Program-made: the position numbers and the translations under genes | The notes under the pieces: generated by a model | What the model saw: only the letters and a program-made list of their open reading frames with translations | Told to the model about the DNA's origin: nothing | Databases searched by the model: none | Shown: positions 55,291-64,000 of the stretch, piece by piece | How positions within the stretch are numbered: position 1 is the first letter of the stretch | Layout: the number at the start of each line of letters is the position of its first letter | NCBI GenBank assembly: GCA_022702705.1 | Contig: CM040423.1 | Span: 37,800,392 to 37,864,391 of the forward strand | Source: Papilionanthe hookeriana x Papilionanthe teres | Lineage: Eukaryota > Streptophyta > Magnoliopsida > Asparagales > Orchidaceae | DNA length: 64,000 nt | Direction: 5' to 3'

Positions 55291-58200
55291 CAAATTGTTA
55301 TAACAGTGATAGGTAAGGAAATTACCTTTGAATTTTATATTGATGGTGAGGAGCTAAGGCCCTTAAATAATTCAATCACTCTTACATGTTTGCATAAGCA
55401 TTTATAACTTAGTAGTTTATTATTCTATATCTTCTTGATAAGTGTTTGTCTGTTTCCTCATGCTTCATCTAGGCTAACTTATTTAAAGCCGGTTAAATAG
55501 TTTAGATGACTTACTAAATCTTGTTTTCAAACTCTGAATTTTGCTAACTTGCCTTAGTCATTTGCCAATATAATAATATGGTCACATTATGATAAATAGT
55601 TTTTATTATCAAGTGAACTATGACCTAATAATCATAAATAGTTTATCTTAAGGATGCTAAGTTATAAAATTAAGGATTCATTTTTAATTGGATTTGGCTA
55701 ACTTGCCTTGGTTATTTGCCAATATAATAATATGAGGTGATAACTAAGGCCATGAAATATCAAGCTAAAAAATTAATTGTTTAAATTTAGTATAAGTACT
55801 TGAAAGATGGAAGGAAAGAAACGTTTTATATGTTTAAAGTGAATGATGTCATAAGTAGGGACAATCTACTCGGAGAAAATAATGATTGATTTGATTATAA
55901 ATGTATGTCAAAGGCGACGGTGTACAACCATAGGGCGTGTCCAAATGGCATAATGAAATAGTCAAATATGGATGGTTCTGATAAGCCAATAATTAATCAA
56001 AAACTATATGGGTAAGTCTCAAAAAAATCTCTGAAAAAAAAATCCTAAGCTAAAAGTAGTTTAGGTTAGAATGACAATAACCTATTAAAGGTTGACTTGG
56101 CGTGCCAAGGAGTATGTCTATGCTAAGGGAAATCATACGAAAAAAAGTAAGATTATACCATAGATAAATTTTGTCAGAAGAGTGTAACTAAATTAGGAAG
56201 AGATGTAAAAACAAATATGATAAGATTAGATTGCATGACATAACCATAAGATTATTAGGGATGAGTTTTGCTAAAAGAGCATGATGTATTTGGGATGTTT
56301 TCTAATCGAAAGATTAGGATTAATAGTATGATAGTTGTTGACCTTATTTATATGAGGACTATTATGTTCTCTCTCTTTAGAGCCTAGGATGTAAACTTGA
56401 GGTTTTCTTAGTGGATTTCCTACAGAACTAGTGATGGAACGAATACAAAGCTAGACTTCGAACAACTTTCACTGATTATAATTTCATACACTTGACTTCA
56501 AATCCTTAACTCTTGGTTGAGTTGCTTAAAATCAAATTGTTGAAGCTTAAGTTGAGTTCTTATAGACTTGAGAATTCCTTGAGCTACCCTTTGACCATAG
56601 AGACTTAGGTCTTTTATTTGGTCTCTCATATTGGGCACTTTGCACTTCTCACTCCTAACTCCTTGGATAATTCTTTCTTTGGTTCATAAAAAACACACTG
56701 GGTATGAGGCGCATTCTGAATTAACACAGAGTTTACTTTTTAATAAAGAAAATATAAAATAAAATTTTCCAATTGTGCTTTATGCTTTGTGCTTGTTTTC
56801 TCGTTAGATATTTGTTTAGGATGAGTATATTAACTTAACTCTCTTTATAGACCATACTTACATAGCATGTTAGTCTAGGTTGTTTTATTTTTCCTCACAT
56901 ATTTCTAGATTGCAATAATAACCTTAGGATGTGCTAACTTTGTTTTGCAGGACTGATGTTATAAACATAGACCACCATAGTAAATTTAGGTTGCTTTTCC
57001 TTATTTCTCTTTCTCTCTTTCTAGAGTTAGGATGTGTCATAGGTGGTCGTCTATTGTCATCATAATCATCCAAGGGAAGATGAGTTGAAAGCAAAGAATG
57101 AACCTCAACTAATCCAACAATAATATTAGAATGAAATTTTTTACCGACAAGTTTGACATAAGAATATGGCCGGTACCCTCTTAGATGTCTTTGTTTTTTT
57201 TATGTTTGTACTCCATAAGTCTGACAAAATTTTAGGACAATCCTTTGCTTGTTCATTTTTCCTAGATTATCGTTAGACTCATTAATGACTAAATCATTTA
57301 GCCCGATATAACAATTTTAACATAAATTTTTAAAATAAAATAAAATGCATAACAAAAATAAAAAATAAATAAAACGTTACATTCACACCTAAAAACATCG
57401 TCTATAAAATAATGAAATTGATATTAAATAAAAATGAGTAGAAACGTCTTTGTGATTTAGGAATAGCCACGAAACGATCACCTTTAGGCATAAAGATTTC
57501 ATATTGCATGTACTCCTTATTTCCAGGCCCTCAATCATCACACGGAAAGAGGTAACTTGTCATTTGAGGGTCGTCGTCATATGGAGTGAGTCTGTATTTG
57601 TATGTCATTTGGCCTTATGAAATAATCTTCTAAACATTCATCATTAAGAACTTGCATACCTATTGCACAGCTTGCTCTATTCACTCGGGCACTGAGATTT
57701 AATGAAAATAATAAAATATTTGAGTGTAGCGAGCTTTAAAAATTTAAATTTAAAATTGTAAAACTATTTTTCACATTAGTAGTAGGGAATTATGCATATC
57801 ATTCATACTTAGGCAACTCGATTTTATAATCGAGTTGTGAGACCTACTTTTTTCTAATAAATAACAATATATCTTCTATTGCATTCATAGAGAACGATAA
57901 TGGGTGATTTTAATGCGGTTAGGTCGCTTAGTGACAGTCCATTTCACATAGGGTTATAAGTCCATTGCATTTTTTTTGTTGTGTGTTCCCTACTTTTAGA
58001 ATATGTTTATGAGGTTTTACTTTTTTTAATAAACATTACTTCCATCTTAGGATTTTGTGGTTGTTTGTCTAGTTACGACATAAATCATCATATTCTATAC
58101 TTTCTCATGACTATATATTGTGTGATCTAAGTTCTAGATTTTTAATAACATGTCAAACCTAAATATCAAATAAATCTCCTCGAAAATCACGAAAGTCAAA

Positions 58201-58500
58201 TAATGGAATAATTGAAATGCAACTGAGTTTCTCAATACATTCAACAAATCCTGCTATTCTTTCTTTGGGTTCCATAAATAAAATGTTCCACTTTGGAGCC
58301 TGTCCCTTTAGACATTCCTAATAATTACTCGTAGAAACTAAATTTAGAAAACTTCTTGAAGACAAGTCTCAAATTAGAATCAAAATTTTTCTCAAGTAAT
58401 TTTTATTACTTAAGATGTAATTAACTATAAAGGTTTTCCATTATAATAAGTTTGAACCCCAAATGAATCTAAACTCTATCTTATCATCGAACTAAATTGG
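55291..58500. other. Long AT-rich stretch, no gene recognised
   Basis: No open frame of interest on either strand, no RNA gene and no clear TE boundary. A near-repeat TGGCTAACTTGCCTTGGTTATTTGCC / TTGCTAACTTGCCTTAGTCATTTGCC occurs at 55695 and 55542. The right part may belong to the CACTA element whose transposase remnant follows. Confidence 0.4.
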
Positions 58501-58683
58501 ATTTATATCATAGGAGATTTCAACAAAACTATTGGTTCTGGGGACTTCACATGATGAGTATGAATTACATATTGATTCTCGGGTTGGAGCTTCGATAAGC
58601 TATACTCTTCCTAATGAATATAATTTTGGTAGATTTCAGAAAATGATGTTCAATGCAACAAGACTTGATTTTATTGTATAAGT

Positions 58684-60445
58684 AGAGAAAGATGAGCCAA
58701 TGTACACAGAAGTTTAGAAGTTCTACAAATGATTAAATGCCACACTATGACCATTATAAGAGGAATTCACAAGACATTTATTCATGGTTATTAAAATTTT
58801 GAGCATTAAATTTGAATATAATGTGTCAATAATGCTTCAATCAGATTATGAGATTACTAAAGGAGATCAATCTAAATGAAATTTTATTTTCAAGACTTAT
58901 ATTGAATAAAAAGATTGCTATCAAAGTTAGGTTTGATCACAGGGCAAAATAGATATTTGTGTTAAAAGCTACATGCTATACTATAACGATTATGGAATGA
59001 AGACTAAATATAGATTTTATGGTGCTCCGAGATTCAGATCATAGAGCAGTAAAAAGAAATAAATAAAATAAATTGTATACAAACATGTTTGTCTACTTAC
59101 CAATCATCTCACATCTTCAAATTAAGTTTGTATGCTTCTATGTGTACAACTCATCATATGAGATGACACAAAAAATTATTAGGTGAATTAAGTTATTTAA
59201 TTTATCCGACAGATCAAGTATGAAAGCATTTTAATCATACTTATCCTAATTTGTAGCTCAATCATGTAACCTTAGCTTAGTTTGTGTGTAAATAGTTTCA
59301 CGTCATACAGTTAGGCCATCTCCCCATACTTAATTTGCTATGTAATAGTTACATCATATAACTTATCACAAGAGATGTACATGACTATGCATATTTTGCT
59401 CACATTGATTATACTAGAATCACATAGCTTAAGAGAAAACAAAATGGTGTGTATGTTTAACCTTTGATATAAGAGTTAATAATCTTATAAAAAATAAGTG
59501 TGATCACTTATAATATTGCTATGAAGTAAAATTTTTAAATGAGTAGTCCTAATATAGATGATAAATATTTTTTTAATATGGAATACTATCAAAGTGGAGC
59601 ATTATTTAAAAGTTAGCTTGTCCATACTGCATGAGTCTTTATAAGAGATTCTATAAAATGATTATAAAAAAAGTATAATTATCATTGGTTGTTTCTATTC
59701 ACTGTTCACCCATTTACAAAAAATAAAAAAGTCATATAAAATAGAGTGGAGAAATTCATACCTCCACTATGGTTGATTAGGGATGAGTTGTAACAGGTTG
59801 TTAATGTAAATCTAAAGATTATTCTATGTTATATTCACATTGTCTCCCTGAATTTAGTGTAAATTATAACTAGATAAAGAAAAGTATTTTTTAGATATAT
59901 CATATCGGAAGATTAATACAATTAAATATAATCTTGATTGCATGCATATTAAAAAAAAAAATTGTTGATATTTTTAATATTATGATGAATATTTAGATCA
60001 AAACTAAGAGCTTCAACAGGCAATTGATGGTAAACTTATGAAGCTTAAAACCAAATATTATCATAATTTAGATCAATGAAAAATAATTTATAAGTGTTGT
60101 GGTCTATACAATTTTCTAATAGGTATACATCTAATTTGAGCCATTATATTGGCATGGAAACAAGCAAGATCTTTGGAATGAAAAGTCATTACTATCATAT
60201 TTTATTCCATTCTTTATTGTCTGTTGCATTTAGTATTTTGCCCAATCAATTACTTAATCTTTAAATTAAAATCAGTTAACATTTCAATGTTGAATGTTGA
60301 TGTCTTAAGTCAACTTTAAGTGAAAAATTCATTAATACTGTGCAAACTTAAGAAATTATTTCAACTTAGCTTTTTTGACTTGAAAGTTTTTGCCCATATA
60401 TCTATAACAGGGCTAGAGTTGGTGGGTTAGTACAGTGTCAATGTA
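58684..60445 (+). pseudogene. CACTA (En/Spm) TNP2-type transposase fossil
   Basis: The plus strand in shifting frames shows the TNP2 pattern in its normal order. EEFTRH and LSIKFEYNVS (about 58760-58830) are followed by YMLYYNDYGMKTKYRFYGAP (58966-59037, in place of the usual C..DCMLYWK...C..CG.PR). Then come LPI.SHLQ (about 59093), TSYNLSQEMYM (about 59350), VHPFTKNKKV (about 59707), KKSIF followed by an IEKN-like stretch (59877-59998), KIFGMKSHYYH (60166-60198) and RARVGGLVQCQ (60409-60445). Zinc-ligand cysteines are mostly lost and stops are frequent, so it is long dead. CACTA termini were not found. Confidence 0.75.
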
Positions 60446-60770
60446 TATATCTATTTAACCAATAGTAATATGTAATATTTAATAGTTTACAAAGTTTCAT
60501 TATCACATCACACTAAATTATTGATTATTACAGATTTCTAAATATACTTAAGAAAATTTTGAAGAATAAAGCATGATGTAAAACTCAAAATGCGAGACAT
60601 ACTTTTTATAGGAGATTATTAAATTTTGTTCTTGCTACTTGGAGTAATAATGAGTAAGTGATGAAGCTATATTGATGTGCCTTCGTTAACTATGATTTTT
60701 ATTTTCCAATAATCAGGTGAAGCATCATGGAGATGCATTTCATTTTTGGTGGGTTTTTTTTCTCAATATT
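60446..60770. other. Spacer between CACTA fossil and repeat copy B
   Basis: AT-rich, no domain recognised. Confidence 0.4.
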
Positions 60771-63235
60771 GTTGGGGGCCACCATAGATCGCGAAAGACT
60801 TATATCTTAATGATCGAATACAATAATTGAAGAATAATATACTATCTTGAAAGATAGAAATATTACTTTAGAACGGTTCTAATCATCTATGAGGAAAATC
60901 GTTAAGATTTATGGATCAGCAAAACCCGGATTCATCCCTTACCTTACACGTGTAAGATAAGATTTATTTTAACTATGGGGTCTCATTCGTACAAGGGTAG
61001 TCCCTCCTAGTTTATTATATCTTTAGAGTCATGATCCTTGATTAATAGAATAAGTCAAATCACTAGAAATCGAACTTTCATGATTTGAGGGTCCAAATTA
61101 GAAGAATTAAGTTTAAAGGATGGGACTTACAATCCAATGACAACATATCATGGGAAAGGCCTAAGACATATGATTTGATTTGATTTAAGAGTGTCAATTA
61201 AAGGAAACAATGATGAGTTTGAATTGAAGAAAAAAATGATGAATTTAACTGACAAGAATAGTGGGAAACCCTAAGCTAAGGAGATAGTCGGCTAGGAAAG
61301 GATTTCTAGATGAATATTGAGCCTCTAGACTTTATAAGGAGTTCTATTGACGAACTAACCTAAATTTTTTTTCAAGAAGCCCATGACTTTCCATCATCCC
61401 GGGAATATTGGTATCTGTCGATTATGACCATCCTCATAACCAAGAATCCCCTTGATTGCCCTGAGTATTGAGGATTCATAGTTTTGAAGCGGTCTGAATG
61501 ACCTTTGTCAGCAACCATGGGTTACTCCATTCTAAGGAATTTCCTTTACCTTGGGGAGGGTAAGGTTTTTGTTTTGCATGTTCTAGTCCTTAGCACTAAT
61601 TAGGTACCTGAAATAATTTAGAATTCTATACTCCGACTAACCTAGGGTAGGTGTGTGGCTCTTGGTTTAATGTATAAGTCAACTAACCTAAGGTTCTAGA
61701 TTTTCATTTAAAGTTCATTATTTGCATTAATTTTTTGTTTGATTCCTACGTTTTGTCAGTCATATTGAGAAATCAGAGTTGTCTAAGTTTTGTATTTTTT
61801 GTTTTATTTGAGTTTTGGCTTCTTTTGTGGTTTATGGAGAAAACTAAGAATTTCTCATCTTTTTATTTTATTTTATTTGTTTTTTTTCTTATTTTTGGTT
61901 TTAAACATGAAATAACACTTGAAATAATATTTATGACATAGGATGACATGCTTAACTTGAAATAATATAGGGAACATGAGATAACATGTGAAATATCATA
62001 TAAACACAAAGTACCATGTATTTTTATCCTTGGATTAGAATTGGGTTAAGTTCAGATTAGGTAAGTTGATTTTCAGATTAAGATAGATCAATGTTGAGCT
62101 AAAGTATGATATGGGTTAGCTCACTTGGGTTTACGTTGGATCTAGGCTGGCTCAGGTTAAGTTGGGTTTGATTTAGGTTGACCCAGTTTAAATTGTATTA
62201 ACCCGGGTTAAGAAGCATTTATTTTGGTTTGACCCATGTTAAGCTGGGCTGAATCAAGTAAGCTTAGGATTGGTTTGGGTATTACTCATGTTAAGTTAGG
62301 TTGACCCGTATTGGCTTAGATTTGGTTTGGGTTTGACTCGAGTTGGCTTAGGTCTGATTTAGGTTTGACCTAAAGTTAAGTTTAACATTTGCTTTAGGTT
62401 CAGGTTTGTGTTAGATTCTACTTTAGGTTTAGGATTTAGCTTAAGGTTAGCTTCGGGTTAGCTTAAACCTGGGTTAAGTTAAGGTTCGCGTCAAGTCATA
62501 TTTTGGTTAGACATGAGCCAAGTATGGTTTGTGTCAAATGTTGGTTAGGTCATGGTTTAGGTTAAGTCTGGTTTGGGTTAGGCATGGGGTTTAGACTAGG
62601 GTTTGGGTTAGATTTGGGTTGGAATAGGTCGAGGGTTAAGTTTAGGGTTTGGGTTAGGCATGGGTTGGGTCCGGTATAAGGTTTAAGTTAGGGATTCAGA
62701 TAGACTTCAGTTTGGTTAGGTCTAGGGTTTAGGTTAGAGTTTGGGTTAAACCTGGGTTGGGTCAGGTCTAAGGTTTAGGTTAGGGTTTGGATTAGACATA
62801 TTAGGTCAGGTATAGGGTTTGGGTGAGGGTTTGAACTATTGAGTTAAAGTTTGGGTAAGACTTAGGTAGGTTTGGATCAGGTTTAGGGTTTAGATTAGGG
62901 TTTGGGTTAGACTTGGGTTGGGTCAGGTCTAAGATTTAGGTTAGGGTTTAAACTAGATATGGTAGGGTTAAGTTGGGTTCGATTTGACCTGTATCGAGCC
63001 CAAACCAAAGCCTAATACAGAACTTTTGAGTTGATTGACTTAGCTTTAAAAGTTCCAAGTCAAAATGCTTAAAATAAGAAAAGGAAGGAGGACATACCAG
63101 GAGTAGAGGAGGTTGACTGGAAGAGTAGGAGGCTTGCCAAAGAATTGCTTCCATTCTTCCTCTCCCTCTACACTTCTTCTTCCTCTACTATCCATGTATG
63201 AGTAGTGTCAATTCCACCCATTGTATAAGTGGGGA
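60771..63235 (-). repeat. LTR-like dispersed repeat, copy B (inverted relative to copy A)
   Basis: Reverse complement of this region is collinear with about 18350-20757. On the plus strand it starts TGTTGGGGGCCACC (so the repeat ends ...CAACA). It includes the GGGTTTGGGTTAG array (62040-62990) and ends around the purine-rich AGGAAGGAGGACATACCAGG segment that corresponds to the CT-rich leader of copy A. Divergence between A and B is high (many indels), so they are separate old insertions. Confidence 0.6.
62040..62990 (-). repeat. GGGTTTGGGTTAG-type degenerate array
   Basis: Irregular units of 12-20 bases (for example TTTAGGTTAGGGTTTGGGTT), equivalent in inverted orientation to 18590-19425. 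Telomere-like heptamers occur within it by composition only. Confidence 0.75.
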
Positions 63236-63250
63236 AGATGTTGGTGGATA

Positions 63251-63557
63251 TGGGTGTAAAAAATTGACCTAACACGCCAACATGACTCAAACTGGACCAA
63301 AAAAATCAGTGTTAGGGTTGACCTACTATTTTTGAGTCAGGTTTAGGTAAGAGAATTTAACCGCTTTATTATTCAGGTTGAGTTTGGGTTGAACCAGAAA
63401 ACCCAAACATGACCAAAATAAACACAAAGGTTCGAGTCGGGTAAATTTTTGGTCTGGTTCAGGTCCTAGTTATTGACACATTAATTATTTGGGTCAGGTT
63501 ATGGTTAACCTTATTTGGGTTGAGTCACTCAACCCGCTGTCCCGAATTGATATCCCT
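63251..63557. mobile_element. hAT-like MITE inside or beside repeat copy B
   Basis: Left end TGGGTGTAAAAAATTGACC and right end, read on minus as AGGGATATCAATTCGGGAC, match the AGGGGTGTCAATTCGGG type of plant hAT-derived MITE. The sub-terminal GGGTTGAGTCACTCAACCC is a perfect palindrome (63517-63535). Flanks GTGGATAT / GTGGTAGC are only partly alike, so the 8-bp target duplication has decayed or is misplaced. Confidence 0.6.
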
Positions 63558-64000
63558 AGTGGTAGCTTCCTCGGGGCCGGCCAATAAGGTGGCAAGGAGG
63601 CAGTGACGATTAGCCTAATGGTTTAAAAGACATGGATCGCTGCCGACAAAAGGTCATGACAATTCATGGCCTGAACCGTTGATGACGGCCACAGCTTGCT
63701 AACTTGTGAAGTCGGTTTTTTTGGGCATGGTCACGCTCAGGCTTGGTTTGGCCACACCAAGATACTTTGGGGCATGGTCATTCCAAGGCCAGTTGTGACC
63801 ACGTCAAGATATAATGGTTTGTGGTCACGCCCAGGCCTAATGCTATCACACCAAGCCAATATGACTTAATCGTCTTTCTAACTATAGTTTGACGTGTATA
63901 TACATGATACAAGGCAACTGATAGCTTGGTGAATTTTTAGGGATTTTCATGAGGAAATTTTGGAATATAAATTTTATAAATTGGAGCTGATCTTGGAATT
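63558..64000. other. Repeat-like sequence to the window edge
   Basis: Recurring GGTCACGC(T/C)CAGGC and TTGTGACCACGTCAAG motifs (63720-63840) resemble the GGTCACATC...GGCATGGCC region upstream of the TATA box in copy A, so this may be the upstream part of copy B. No gene. Confidence 0.4.

Noticed and set aside
62040..62990. Interstitial telomere repeat (TTTAGGG)n
   Set aside because: Units are irregular and the matching inverted array at 18590-19425 is CAACCCAGG-like; telomere heptamers occur only sporadically.

Overview
This is plant nuclear DNA, almost certainly from a flowering plant with a large, repeat-rich genome. The evidence is AT-rich sequence with long (TA)n tracts, spliced coding sequence with GT-AG introns, and plant-type transposable elements: Tat/Ogre-like and Athila-like Ty3/gypsy LTRs, a copia-type PBS, TRIM, CACTA, hAT-like MITEs and a tRNA-derived SINE. 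I see no bacterial, organellar or viral genome structure. Only one host gene is recognisable, and only its 3' end: two exons (8704-8947 and 11134-11361, + strand) encoding the C-terminus of a plant DUF639-type membrane protein. Everything else is mobile or decayed sequence.

Layout. 1-4.2 kb: a possible retrocopied fragment, then a copia-type LTR end, its PBS, a non-coding interior with degenerate tandem repeats, and a 3' LTR. 4.9-6.85 kb: a tandem duplication of about 0.93 kb. 8.7-11.4 kb: DUF639 exons whose 2.2-kb intron holds a hAT-like MITE, a tRNA-like SINE piece, a second MITE and an 81-bp (AT)n. 12.2-12.5 kb: a complete 321-bp TRIM/SMART retrotransposon. 12.7-17.1 kb: decayed retroelement repeats, MITE copies and a SINE fragment. 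18.1-20.76 kb: an LTR-like repeat with a TATA box and a CAACCC-rich array; a diverged copy lies in inverted orientation at 60.77-63.2 kb.

The dominant object is one LTR retrotransposon at 23152-48404 (25,253 bp, minus orientation) with two LTRs of about 7.38 kb each, a 10.5-kb interior, TG...CA ends and a perfect 5-bp target duplication GCCTT. Reading on the minus strand, the interior gives PBS, a 5' leader ORF, gag, protease, RT, RNase H, a second (archaeal-type) RNase H, integrase, and a 3' UTR with an 82-bp tandem array. This is the Tat/Ogre domain order. The frames are heavily broken, yet the LTRs are almost identical outside C/G-rich sites, so some breaks may be sequence error.

48.4-64 kb: an inverted Athila-like fragment, an Athila-like LTR with a duplicated tRNA primer site, a 174-bp near-perfect foldback MITE that splits a short ORF, a full-length-looking SINE copy, a long AT-rich stretch with no recognised gene, a CACTA TNP2 transposase fossil (58.7-60.45 kb), the inverted copy of the 18-20 kb repeat, and a hAT-like MITE.
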